Source of the DNA: CAZEFK01 sp964511405
GTDB lineage: Bacteria > Pseudomonadota > Alphaproteobacteria > Elsterales > Elsteraceae
Length of the DNA stretch: 30,652 bases
NCBI GenBank assembly: GCA_964511405.1
Contig: CAZEFK010000076.1
Location: 1 to 30,652 of the forward strand
Direction: 5' to 3'
The position numbers and the translations under genes are program-made. The notes beneath the pieces were generated by a model. The model worked only from the letters and a program-made list of their open reading frames with translations, made no database searches and was not told where the DNA came from. Shown piece after piece: positions 1 through 7,925 of this stretch (position 1 is the stretch's first letter; every line of letters starts with the position of its first letter).

Positions 1-1
1 C

Positions 2-337
2 AAGCCGCAGGTCGACGAGGTGGTCTTCCCGGACGGCAAGCGCCTGATCGTGCTGTCCAAGGGTCGTCTGGTCAATCTCGGCAACGCGACCGGCCACCCG
101 AGCTTCGTCATGAGCGCCAGCTTCACCAACCAGGTGCTGGCCCAGATCGAGCTGTGGACCAATTCCGCCCAGTACGAGAAGAAGGTCTATGTGCTGCCCA
201 AGCACCTGGACGAGAAGGTGGCGGCGCTGCATCTGGAGAAGGTCGGGGCCAAGCTGACCCAGATGAGCGAAGCCCAGGCCGCCTATCTGGGCGTGACCAA
301 GCAGGGGCCGTTCAAGCCCGAGCATTACCGCTACTGA
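2..337 (+). CDS. ahcY: Adenosylhomocysteinase, C-terminal part (5' truncated by window)
   Basis: The last 111 residues of S-adenosyl-L-homocysteine hydrolase, a cytosolic NAD-dependent enzyme that splits SAH into adenosine and homocysteine and so relieves inhibition of methyltransferases. The fragment shows the family's typical C-terminal half: the segment GRLVNLGNATGHPSFVMS, then the stretch on tetramer contacts (QIELWTN), and the terminal KPEHYRY, which ends almost every bacterial AHCY. The frame is open to the left edge, so the start lies outside the window. A GC-rich hairpin follows the stop. The neighbouring divL-like kinase is on the same strand after about 165 bases. Identification is secure. 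Confidence 0.97.
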   Translation, partial: KPQVDEVVFPDGKRLIVLSKGRLVNLGNATGHPSFVMSASFTNQVLAQIELWTNSAQYEKKVYVLPKHLDEKVAALHLEKVGAKLTQMSEAQAAYLGVTKQGPFKPEHYRY

Positions 338-351
338 GCGGCATGGCCGTT

Positions 352-379
352 CCGCCCCGGCCAACATCGGTCGGGGCGG
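352..379 (+). terminator. GC-rich hairpin after ahcY, possible terminator
   Basis: Arms 352-362 and 369-379 pair over 11 bases with one mismatch around a 6-base loop, 14 bases after the ahcY stop. No T-run follows, so it is either a weak or Rho-aided terminator or an mRNA-stabilising 3' stem. The rest of 338-503 shows nothing else convincing, and I see no good promoter for the next gene there. Confidence 0.4.
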
Positions 380-503
380 GTACGGGCCACGCCATTGACT
401 TGGGTCAGTCGGGTGCGGGCCGGATCGCTCCAGGACCGACCGGTGGACGGCATCCAAGAATTGCCGGGCGGCGACCTTGCCGCCGCCGGACCCGGCCCCT
501 ACC

Positions 504-2501
504 ATGATCAGTGAGGGACACGGCGGGGATCCGGGGCGGGTGAGGGTGGACAGCATCGCGGAGATCCTGCTGGGGGCCTTGGCGGTCGCGTCCGGCGGGC
601 TGGGCCTGTGGATCTGGCAGCTGCGCCGGGACTTGGCCGCCGTCCGGCGCCGGGCGGCAGCGGCGGCCGAGGATCTGCGCGCCTTCCGGTCGATCCTCGA
701 CAGCTTGGCCCAGCCGGTCTGGTGGCAGCGCGCCGACCAGTCGCTGGCCTATGGCAATCCCGCCTATGTCCGCATCCTGGGCGGCGACCCCGAGGGCGGC
801 ACCGGCATGGCGGCGGCGATCGGGCGCGACCTGGCGCAACGCACGCTGTCGACCGGCACCGAGCAGACCGAAAGCCTGCATTTGGCGGTCGATGGCGAGC
901 GCCGTCTGTACGGGCTGACCACCCGATTGTTGGCCGACGGCGTGGTCGGCACCGCGCTCGACCAGACCCAGCTCGAGGCCCTGCAGGCCGACCTCGCCCG
1001 CCACGTTGCCGGCAACACCGAGGTCCTGGAGAGCCTGTCGACGGCCATCGCGATCTACGGCCCGGACCGGCGCCTGAGCTTCGCCAATCGCGCGTTCGGC
1101 GAACTCTGGGCCCTCGACTCGCGCTGGCTGCAGACCGAACCGACGATCGGCCAGGTGCTGGACGCGCTGCGCGAGCGCCGCCGACTGCCCGAATATGCCG
1201 ACTTCCCCGAATTCAAGCGGGCCCAGGTCAACCTGTTCCAGAGCCTGATCGACACCCGCGAGGAGTTGCTGCACCTGCCCGACGAGACGACCCTGCGCAT
1301 GGTCGTCACCGCCCATCCCTTCGGCGGGCTGATGTTCACCTATGAGGACGTCACCGACAAGCTGGCGCTCGAACGCTCCTACAACACGCTGATCGAAGTG
1401 CAGGGCGAGACCCTGAAGCACCTGCACGAGGGCGTGGCGGTGTTCGGCACCGACGGGCGCCTCAAGCTGTTCAATCCGGCCTTCGTGCGCATCTGGGGCA
1501 TGCGCCTGGACTGGCTGAAGACCGGCGAGGTGACGCTGCACGAGACGCTGGACTACTGGCGCAGCTATCTGGGCGACGTCGCCGATTGGCCGGCGTTGCG
1601 CGAGCGCATGATCGTCGAGATGACCGGCCGGCAGACCCGACACAACCTGCTGAGCCGCGAAGACGGCATGGCCATCGAGTACAGCTCGGTGCCGCTGCCC
1701 GACGGCGCCCTGCTGCTGACCTTCCTGGACGTCAGCGACCGCCAGCGCATCGAGCGGGTGCTGCGCGAGCGCAACGAGGCGCTGGAGAACGCCGACCGCC
1801 TGAAGACCGAGTTCATCGCCAACGTGTCCTACGAGCTGCGCACGCCGCTCAACACCATCATGGGGTTCGCCGAGATCCTGGCCGACCGTTATTTCGGCGA
1901 GCTCAGCGAACGGCAGCTGGAATACGCCCGCGGCATCCTGGAATCGTCGCAGCGCCTGATGTCGCTGATCAACGACATCCTGGACCTGGCGACGATCGAA
2001 GCGGGCTACATGTCGCTCGACCGCAGCGAGGTCGACATCCATGCCCTGCTGGCCAATGTCCTGGGCCTGACGCGGGAGCGGGCGCGGGCCCAGCAGCTGA
2101 GCCTGGTCCTCGACTGTCCGCCGGCGATCGGCGTGGTCCAGGCCGACCAGCGCCGGATCAAGCAGGCGGTGTTCAACCTGATCAGCAATGCGTGCAAGTT
2201 CACGCCGCCGGGCGGCAGCGTCGTGGTGTCGGCCCGGCGCGAGGCGACCGAAGTGGTGCTGTCGGTCGCCGACACCGGCCTCGGCATCGCCCCGGCCGAC
2301 CAGGCCCGGGTGTTCGAGCGCTTCGAACGCGGGACCCGCATGGGCCGCTTCAGCGGCGCCGGCCTGGGCCTCAGCCTGGTCAAAAGCTTCATCGAACTGC
2401 ATGGCGGCCGGGTCGACATGGTCTCGGCCCCGGGCAAGGGCACCACGGTCAGCTGCCACCTGCCGACCGCGATCGAGGCCCGGGCCGCGGGGGTGGCGTA
2501 G
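504..2501 (+). CDS. divL: DivL-like PAS sensor kinase with Tyr in place of the phospho-accepting His
   Basis: A membrane-bound PAS/histidine-kinase-fold protein of 665 residues from ATG 504. An N-terminal hydrophobic segment (about 19-38) is followed by a coiled stretch and PAS-like domains (about 50-410), then the dimerisation helix and ATPase domain. The H-box reads NVSYELRTPL, so Tyr443 (codon 1830-1832) sits where the conserved His should be. The N-box (NLISNACKFTPPGG), G1 (DTGLGI), F-box (FERFERG) and G2 (GAGLGLSLV) are intact, so ATP binding should persist. Family knowledge: DivL of Caulobacter has exactly this Tyr substitution and controls the CckA-CtrA cell-cycle phosphorelay as a protein-interaction module. 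The position next to ahcY also fits what I recall of DivL genes in other alphaproteobacteria. No good ribosome site separates starts 477, 504 and GTG 540. A general PAS kinase is the alternative, but the Tyr argues for DivL. Confidence 0.82.
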   Translation: MISEGHGGDPGRVRVDSIAEILLGALAVASGGLGLWIWQLRRDLAAVRRRAAAAAEDLRAFRSILDSLAQPVWWQRADQSLAYGNPAYVRILGGDPEGGTGMAAAIGRDLAQRTLSTGTEQTESLHLAVDGERRLYGLTTRLLADGVVGTALDQTQLEALQADLARHVAGNTEVLESLSTAIAIYGPDRRLSFANRAFGELWALDSRWLQTEPTIGQVLDALRERRRLPEYADFPEFKRAQVNLFQSLIDTREELLHLPDETTLRMVVTAHPFGGLMFTYEDVTDKLALERSYNTLIEVQGETLKHLHEGVAVFGTDGRLKLFNPAFVRIWGMRLDWLKTGEVTLHETLDYWRSYLGDVADWPALRERMIVEMTGRQTRHNLLSREDGMAIEYSSVPLPDGALLLTFLDVSDRQRIERVLRERNEALENADRLKTEFIANVSYELRTPLNTIMGFAEILADRYFGELSERQLEYARGILESSQRLMSLINDILDLATIEAGYMSLDRSEVDIHALLANVLGLTRERARAQQLSLVLDCPPAIGVVQADQRRIKQAVFNLISNACKFTPPGGSVVVSARREATEVVLSVADTGLGIAPADQARVFERFERGTRMGRFSGAGLGLSLVKSFIELHGGRVDMVSAPGKGTTVSCHLPTAIEARAAGVA

Positions 2502-2530
2502 AAGGTTGAGCCACGGCCCGGAGAGGCTTC

Positions 2531-3268
2531 TCACCGCACTTCGTTGACATAGCAGCAGTCGGCCGTGCTGGCGCAGTGTCGGCACAGGATGACCGGCAGG
2601 CCGGACTGGTCGTAGGCGGTCTCCTCGATCGCCAGGATCGGTGCCGGTGGTGCCAGCGCCAGCAGCGCCAGGTCCTCCTGGGTCGCCAGCTCGGCGGTCA
2701 GGCTTTCGCGCACCGCCGAGACACGGATGCCATAGCGCTCCAGCAGGTGGCGATAGAGCAGGGCCGGCACGGCTTCGGGCTGTTCGGGGAACCCCGGCAG
2801 GCGGGCGTCGGGCAGCACGAACCGGTCGTGCATGACCGGCTTGCCGGCGATTCGGCGCAGCCGGCGCAGCCGGATCACCGGGGCTGAGGCCGCGATCCCG
2901 AACAGCGCCGCCTCGTGCGGCTGCGCCGGCATGCGAGTGATCGACAGCACCTCGGTGTCCGAGCGGAGCAGCGCCCCGTCGCGGCCATGCAGGCGGAAAT
3001 ACTGGAAAAAGAAGCGCAGGCTGTGCTGCGGCGCGCGGCCGGTGACCACCGTGCCGGTTTTGCGCCGGCGCGTCAGCATCCCTTCCGCGACCAGGTCGGC
3101 CAGTGCCCGCCGCACTGTGCCGACCGCCACGCCGTACTGGGTCGCCAGCGCCACTTCGCCGGGCAGCACCGTGCCGGGCGGCCAGCTGCCCATCAGGATG
3201 CCCTCGGACACCAGGCGTTTGACGTGCTCGTACAGCGGCACCGGCAGGGGAGGCTTGACAGCGGCCAT
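2531..3268 (-). CDS. GntR/HutC-family transcriptional repressor with UTRA domain
   Basis: A 245-residue regulator. Residues about 8-75 form the GntR winged helix (PLYEHVKRLVSEGIL, GTVRRALADLVAEGMLTRRRKTGTVV). Residues about 95-240 match the UTRA ligand-binding fold of the HutC subfamily, which binds small molecules and releases DNA. The start is the ATG at 3268; an upstream TTT-to-ATG extension to 3307 would overlap the operator and is unlikely. The gene diverges from the M20/ABC operon across a 53-bp gap that holds a perfect palindrome, so it most likely represses both itself and that operon until the imported compound or its product appears. Unusual: the extreme C-terminus carries four cysteines (CRHC then CC seven residues later) just before YVNEVR, where other members have Arg/Ser-rich strands. 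Ligand unknown. Confidence 0.9.
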   Translation of the reverse strand: MAAVKPPLPVPLYEHVKRLVSEGILMGSWPPGTVLPGEVALATQYGVAVGTVRRALADLVAEGMLTRRRKTGTVVTGRAPQHSLRFFFQYFRLHGRDGALLRSDTEVLSITRMPAQPHEAALFGIAASAPVIRLRRLRRIAGKPVMHDRFVLPDARLPGFPEQPEAVPALLYRHLLERYGIRVSAVRESLTAELATQEDLALLALAPPAPILAIEETAYDQSGLPVILCRHCASTADCCYVNEVR

Positions 3269-3284
3269 GAGGAGTCCGTTCAAT
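3255..3284 (+). promoter_or_regulatory. Candidate sigma-70 promoter of the M20/ABC operon
   Basis: TTGACA (3255-3260, preceded by C as in alphaproteobacterial CTTGAC boxes) and TTCAAT (3279-3284) are 18 bases apart. The predicted start of transcription falls near 3291, inside the palindrome at 3283-3296 and about 30 bases before the ATG at 3322. The -35 box lies inside the first codons of the divergent gntR gene. Prediction by eye only. Confidence 0.42.
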
Positions 3285-3296
3285 TCTATATAGAAT
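3283..3296. promoter_or_regulatory. 14-bp perfect palindrome, probable GntR/HutC operator
   Basis: ATTCTATATAGAAT is its own reverse complement and lies between the divergent starts at 3268 (minus) and 3322 (plus). HutC-type regulators bind palindromes with a central TATATA-like core, which this has. It would overlap the transcription start of the operon and the -10 area of gntR, the place expected for a repressor. It stands out because the surrounding DNA is extremely GC-rich. Confidence 0.65.
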
Positions 3297-3321
3297 AGAG
3301 AAAACAAGCGGCATTGCCTAG

Positions 3322-4608
3322 ATGGCCGACGCCCTGGATCGCGCCTTCGCCCATATCGCCGAGACCGTCGAGCAGGCGGTCGCGACCCTGGCGCGCCTGG
3401 TCGCCGTCGACACCAGCTTCCCGCCGGGGGCCGGCTATGGCGCGTTCGCCGATCTCATGGCCGAGCTGGCGGCGCCGTTGGGGCTCGCGACCGAGCGGGT
3501 GGTCGTGCCCGAGGCGCTGTGGCGGGTGCCGGGCGGCCCGGCGCGTGGCGAGCGGGTCAATCTGATCGCTGCCCGGCGCACCGGCCGGCCGCAGCTCGGC
3601 CTCTATTTCCATGCCGACACCGTGCCCGCCGTCCAGGGCTGGCGGCGCGACCCGTTCCGGCTCGACCGTGCGGGCGACCGGCTGTACGGCCTGGGCACCG
3701 CCGACATGAAGGGCGCCATCGCCGCCGTCCTGGCGGCGCTTGGCGCGGCCCGGGCCTGCGGCGTCGACCTCGCTTACGATCCCGTCCTGCTGCTGTGCAC
3801 CGACGAGGAAGGCGGCCTCCATCCCGGCGCTCGCTACCTGGCCGAGCAGGGCCGGATGCCGGCACATGTGCTCAACTTCAACGGCAGCGCCGCGCCGCGG
3901 ATCTGGGCCGGCTGCTTCGGGCTGTTCAATCTGCTGGTGCGGATCACGGGGCGTGCCGCCCATGCCGGACATGCCGCCGGCGGGGTCAATGCGATCGAGG
4001 CGGCGGTGCCGGTCATGGCGGCGCTGACCGCCCTCAAGCCGGCCATCGCCCGGCGTGTCTCGGCGCTGCCGCCGCCCCCCGGCGGCCAACCGCTGGCCGC
4101 CAGCCTGACGATCGCCGCGGCCCATGGCGGGACCGCCGGCGGCCAGGTGCCGGCGGTCTTCGAGATCCTCGTCAACCGCCGCTATCCCCCGGAAGAACCG
4201 TTCGCCGCCGCGCGCGCCGAGATCGAGGCCGCGATCCAGGCCGCCTTGCCGCCCGCCGCCGGCGTCGCCATCGACCTGGTCGGCCATCTGATGCCGACCG
4301 CCGATCCCGGCGGCCCGCACTGGCCGCGCTGGCAGGCTGCGCTGTGTCGCGGCTTCGGCTATGCGCCCGGGGACTTCGCCGCCTGGGGTGCCGCGAGCTG
4401 TTCGGACTTCGGCTGGGTCCAGCAGGCGACCGGCCGCACCGAGGTCCTGCTGGGCGGCCTGGTGCGCCCGACCAGCAACGTCCACAGCCCCGACGAGCAC
4501 ACCACGACCGGCGACCTGGTGGCGCTGGCGCAGAGCGTGCTCGCCTATCTGGCCGCCGCGTTCGCCCCCGACCTCATTCCGTCCGCCGACCAAGGAGCCC
4601 CGTCATGA
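3322..4608 (+). CDS. M20-family metallohydrolase (ArgE/DapE/ACY1-like), first of operon
   Basis: A 428-residue cytosolic zinc amidohydrolase/peptidase of the M20 family, which cleaves N-acyl or peptide bonds. Visible metal and catalytic motifs are FHADTVP (His97, Asp99), GTADMKG (bridging Asp128) and TDEEGG (catalytic Glu162, metal Glu163). A late VHSPDEH supplies the C-terminal His. The dimerisation/lid motif is GRAAHAGHAAGGVNAIEA. At the usual fourth ligand region, where relatives have a GEPT-type Glu/Asp, it reads NFNGSAAP, so one ligand may be replaced. It is the first gene after the operator. Its stop overlaps the next start as ATGA, indicating translational coupling to the binding protein. 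Substrate unknown; co-transcription with an importer implies it acts on the imported molecule. Confidence 0.88.
   Translation: MADALDRAFAHIAETVEQAVATLARLVAVDTSFPPGAGYGAFADLMAELAAPLGLATERVVVPEALWRVPGGPARGERVNLIAARRTGRPQLGLYFHADTVPAVQGWRRDPFRLDRAGDRLYGLGTADMKGAIAAVLAALGAARACGVDLAYDPVLLLCTDEEGGLHPGARYLAEQGRMPAHVLNFNGSAAPRIWAGCFGLFNLLVRITGRAAHAGHAAGGVNAIEAAVPVMAALTALKPAIARRVSALPPPPGGQPLAASLTIAAAHGGTAGGQVPAVFEILVNRRYPPEEPFAAARAEIEAAIQAALPPAAGVAIDLVGHLMPTADPGGPHWPRWQAALCRGFGYAPGDFAAWGAASCSDFGWVQQATGRTEVLLGGLVRPTSNVHSPDEHTTTGDLVALAQSVLAYLAAAFAPDLIPSADQGAPS
4592..4597 (+). promoter_or_regulatory. Strong ribosome binding site for the substrate-binding protein
   Basis: AAGGAG sits 7 bases before the ATG at 4605 and inside the end of the M20 gene. 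It fixes the start of the binding protein and suggests high translation of that gene relative to its neighbours. Confidence 0.75.
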
Positions 4609-6149
4609 CCGACCTGACCCGCCGCCTCTTCCTGGCCGGTACTGCCGGCCTGGCCGTCCTGCCCCGCGTGGCGTTGGCCCAGGCCGCCAAGCGCGGCGGC
4701 ATCCTGCGCATCTCGGTCGACCAGGCCGCCAGCGTCATCCATCCGCTTCGCACCCGGGTCAATCCCGAGTACCTGGTCACCGAGCTGCTCTACAGCAACC
4801 TGACGCGGCTCAAGCCGGACATGACGGCCGAGCCCGACCTGGCCGAGTCCTGGTCGGCCAACGACGCGCTGACCGAATGGACATTTCGCTTGCGCGACGG
4901 CGTGGTGTTCCATGACGGCTCGCCTTGCACGGCAGCGGACGTTGCGGCCACCTTCAAGGCGATCCTCGACCCCAAGACAGCCTCGCCCGGCCGCACCAAT
5001 GTCGGTCCGATCGCCGACGTCGAGGCGCGCGATGCCCGAACGGCCGTGTTCCACCTGTCCGCGCCCTATGCCGACCTGCCGGTGGCCGTGGCCTACACCG
5101 CGGCGCGCATCATCCCGGCCCGCTTCGCCGGCCCCGACCTCGACCGGCTGGCGCGCGAGGCGGTCGGCACCGGTCCGTTCAAGCTGGTCAGCTACGAGCC
5201 CGACCGGCGCATCGTGGTGGCGCGCAACGAGCGCTACTACGATCCCCAGCGGCCCTATCTCGACGGTGTCGAAGTCGTGGTCTATCCGGACCCGACCGCC
5301 GAGGCGTCGGCGCTGATCGCCGGCGACACCGACCTGATGATGAACGCCGCGCAGGGCGAGTTCCCGCGGCTGTCCTCGGCCGACGGCGTGGTCGCGCTAC
5401 GGGTGCCGTCAGGCCAGTTCCTGAACGTCAACATGGGGTGCGACCAGCCGCCGTTCCGCGACGTCCGGGTGCGCCGCGCCCTGGCGCTCACGGTCGACCG
5501 TGCGGCCATGGTCGGCTTCTGCGCCCAGGGCTACGGCACCGCCGGCAACGACGTGCCGATGAACGCCGCCTACCATTTCTACAAGGAGCTGCCGCTGCGC
5601 CAGCCGGATCTCGCCCAGGCCAAAGCGCTGCTGGCCGAGGCGGGGTACACCAACGGCGTCGACCTCAAGCTGGTCGCCTCGGACACGCCGGGCACCCGCA
5701 CCCAGCTGGCGGTGGCCCTGCGCGAAATGGCGCGGCCGGCGGGGTTCCGCATCGATGTCCAGACCATGCCCCACGCCACCTATCTGGACCAGGTGTGGAA
5801 GAAGGGGCCGTTCTATGTCGGCTTCTACAACATGCAGCCGACCGCCGACGCCATCTTCTCGCTGCTCTACACTTCGGACTCGGCGTGGAACGAGACCCGC
5901 TGGAACAACGCCGATTTCGACAAGGTGGTGCGCGAGGCCCGGGTCACGGCCGACGAAGCCAAGCGCCGGGCGCTCTACGACCAGGCCCAGCAGCTCATGC
6001 ATGACGGGGTGCCGTCGGTGATCCCGGCCTTTTTCGACCTGCTGGCGGCGCGGCGCGCCTATGTCCAGGGCTATGTCCTGCATCCCCGTGCCGCGGTGTT
6101 CCGGCTGGACATGGCCTGGCTGGGCGACGGCGCGCCGAAGCGGGGATAA
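4605..6149 (+). CDS. ABC transporter periplasmic substrate-binding protein (SBP_bac_5, peptide/opine type)
   Basis: A 514-residue extracytoplasmic binding protein of the dipeptide/oligopeptide/nickel class. An N-terminal export signal (LTRRLFLAGTAGLAVLP) ends in ALA-QA, with cleavage expected after residue 25. The twin Arg followed by LFL is close to a Tat motif, so export may be folded. The mature part carries family hallmarks: DLAESW and WTFRLRDGVVFHDGSP near the start, a GTGPFKLVSYEPDRR segment, and RRALALTVDR. The gene is coupled to the preceding M20 gene (ATGA) and followed by permease and ATPase genes. It determines what the operon imports, but the ligand cannot be read from sequence. 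Short peptides, opines or amidated compounds are all possible. Confidence 0.93.
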   Translation: MTDLTRRLFLAGTAGLAVLPRVALAQAAKRGGILRISVDQAASVIHPLRTRVNPEYLVTELLYSNLTRLKPDMTAEPDLAESWSANDALTEWTFRLRDGVVFHDGSPCTAADVAATFKAILDPKTASPGRTNVGPIADVEARDARTAVFHLSAPYADLPVAVAYTAARIIPARFAGPDLDRLAREAVGTGPFKLVSYEPDRRIVVARNERYYDPQRPYLDGVEVVVYPDPTAEASALIAGDTDLMMNAAQGEFPRLSSADGVVALRVPSGQFLNVNMGCDQPPFRDVRVRRALALTVDRAAMVGFCAQGYGTAGNDVPMNAAYHFYKELPLRQPDLAQAKALLAEAGYTNGVDLKLVASDTPGTRTQLAVALREMARPAGFRIDVQTMPHATYLDQVWKKGPFYVGFYNMQPTADAIFSLLYTSDSAWNETRWNNADFDKVVREARVTADEAKRRALYDQAQQLMHDGVPSVIPAFFDLLAARRAYVQGYVLHPRAAVFRLDMAWLGDGAPKRG

Positions 6150-6154
6150 GCCCG

Positions 6155-7102
6155 GTGTCCCTGGCGTGGCTGCTGCGCCGGCTGGTGCTGGTCGGCTATA
6201 CGGCCCTGGTGGTGTCGCTGCTGGTGTTCGCGATCACCCAGGCGTTGCCGGCCGACGCCGCCGTCACGCTCCTGGGCGAGAACGCCAGCGCCGAGGCGCT
6301 GGCGGCGGTGCGCGCCCGCCTGGGGCTCGACCTGCCGCTGTGGCAGCAATATTGGCATTGGGTCGCGGCCGCGGCCGGCGGCGATTTCGGCCTGTCGATG
6401 CGCACCGGCCAGCCGGTGGCGCCGATGATGCTGACGGCGTTGTCGCGGTCGCTGCTGCTGGCCGGCCTGTCGATCAGCCTGATGCTGGCGGTGGCGGTGC
6501 CGCTGGGGCTGTGGGCGGCGCTGCGCCAGGGGCGGGCCGCCGACCTGGCGGCTGGCCTCATTGCCTATCTGGGCGTGTCGCTGCCCGAGTTCGTCACTGC
6601 GACGCTGCTGCTGATCCTGTTTGCCGACCGGCTGGGCTGGCTGCCCGCGACCGGCTATGTGGCACCTGGGGAGAGCCCGTCCGGCAGCCTGGCGCACCTG
6701 GCGCTGCCGGTGCTGACGGTGTCGGTGATGATGATCGCCCATGTGTCGCGGATGGTGCGGTCCGAAACCGTCGACGTGCTGCACAGCGACTATGTCCGCG
6801 CCGCCCGGCTGCGCGGCCTGCCGCCGCGGAGCGTGCTGCTGCGCCACACCCTGCGCAATGCGCTGCTGCCGGTGATCACCGTGGTCGCCCTCGATGTCGG
6901 CTATCTGCTGGGCGGCGTGATCGTGGTCGAGGAGATCTTCGCCCTGCCCGGGATCGGCCGGCAGTTGATCGTGGCGATCACGTCCCGCGACCTGCCGGCG
7001 ATCCAGTCCGGCGCCGTGCTGATGGCGCTGACCTATGCGGCGGCCAGCACCCTCGCCGATATCGCCTACGCGCTCCTCGACAAGCGCATCCGCTATGACT
7101 GA
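6155..7102 (+). CDS. ABC transporter permease, DppB/OppB type
   Basis: A 315-residue inner-membrane permease, GTG start 6155, 5 bases after the binding-protein stop. The N-terminus shows the typical DppB layout: one membrane helix (LVGYTALVVSLLVFAITQALP) followed by a periplasmic region (RLGLDLPLWQQYWHW). Five further helices follow. The EAA loop that docks on the ATPase is DYVRAARLRGLPPRSVLLRH with NALLPV after it. It pairs with the DppC-type permease that overlaps its 3' end by 8 bases. Confidence 0.94.
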   Translation: MSLAWLLRRLVLVGYTALVVSLLVFAITQALPADAAVTLLGENASAEALAAVRARLGLDLPLWQQYWHWVAAAAGGDFGLSMRTGQPVAPMMLTALSRSLLLAGLSISLMLAVAVPLGLWAALRQGRAADLAAGLIAYLGVSLPEFVTATLLLILFADRLGWLPATGYVAPGESPSGSLAHLALPVLTVSVMMIAHVSRMVRSETVDVLHSDYVRAARLRGLPPRSVLLRHTLRNALLPVITVVALDVGYLLGGVIVVEEIFALPGIGRQLIVAITSRDLPAIQSGAVLMALTYAAASTLADIAYALLDKRIRYD

Positions 7103-7925
7103 CCTGCTCCGCCGCTTGCTGCGCACACCCCAGGGCGCGATCGGCACGGCCCTGCTCCTGACGGTGCTGCTGCTGTGCCTGGTCGGGCCGTGGCTGGCGC
7201 CGAAGAATCCCGAGGCGATCGATGTCCTGGGCCGCTTCCGCGCGCCGGGCGCCCAGAATTGGCTGGGCGCCGACCAGCTCGGCCGCGATGTAGCGAGCCG
7301 CTTGATGGTCGGCGCCCGCTCGACGGTGCCGCTGGCCCTGCTGGCGACCCTGCTCGGCACCCTCGCGGGCTCGATGATCGGCACCTTGTCTGCCTATCTC
7401 GGCGGCCGTTGGGACGAGGGCATCATGCGTACCATCGACGCCGTGATGGCAGTGCCGGGGCTGCTGATGGCGCTGCTGCTGGTCAGCTCGCTGGGCAAGG
7501 GCAGCCTCAACGCCACCCTGGCCATCGCCATCGCCTTCACGCCCGGCATGGCGCGGATCACGCGCTCGGTGGCGCTGTCGGTGCGCGCCCAGGACTATGT
7601 CCAGGCGGCGGTCGCCCGCGGCGAGCGCGGCTGGTTCATCGTGCTGCGCGAGATGCTGCCCAACGTGGTCGGGCCGATCGTGGTCGAGACCACGATCCGC
7701 GTCGCCTTCGCGGTCATGCTGTTCGCGACGCTCAGCTTCCTGGGCCTCGGCGCCCAGCCGCCGGCGTCGGAATGGGGCCTGATGGTCGCCGAGGCCCGCC
7801 GCTACATCCATCAGGCGGCGTGGATCATTTTGGCGCCCTCGGTCGCCATCGCACTGACCGCGATCGGCTTCAACCTGCTGGGCGACGGCTTGCGCGACGC
7901 CCTCAATCCGCGGGACGAGCGATGA
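7095..7925 (+). CDS. ABC transporter permease, DppC/OppC type
   Basis: A 276-residue inner-membrane permease. The ATG at 7095 overlaps the stop of the previous permease; the open frame extends further upstream but that part duplicates the overlap. DppC hallmarks are the N-terminal helix (GTALLLTVLLLCLVGPWLAP), the segment NWLGADQLGRDVASRLMVGAR, and the EAA loop around DYVQAAVARGERGWFIVLREMLPNVVGP. The late FLGLGAQPPASEWGLM is also characteristic. It forms the heterodimeric channel with the DppB-type partner. Its stop overlaps the ATPase start (ATGA). Confidence 0.94.
   Translation: MTDLLRRLLRTPQGAIGTALLLTVLLLCLVGPWLAPKNPEAIDVLGRFRAPGAQNWLGADQLGRDVASRLMVGARSTVPLALLATLLGTLAGSMIGTLSAYLGGRWDEGIMRTIDAVMAVPGLLMALLLVSSLGKGSLNATLAIAIAFTPGMARITRSVALSVRAQDYVQAAVARGERGWFIVLREMLPNVVGPIVVETTIRVAFAVMLFATLSFLGLGAQPPASEWGLMVAEARRYIHQAAWIILAPSVAIALTAIGFNLLGDGLRDALNPRDER

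Noticed and set aside
405..3314. A 969-codon open frame on the minus strand spanning divL and gntR
   Set aside because: It runs antisense to divL, has low-complexity Arg/Gly/Gln-rich composition with no motifs, and is explained by the lack of stops in very GC-rich DNA.
3519..4604. Long N-terminal extension of the substrate-binding protein
   Set aside because: This part is a shadow of the M20 gene; the real start at 4605 has AAGGAG upstream and begins with a signal peptide.
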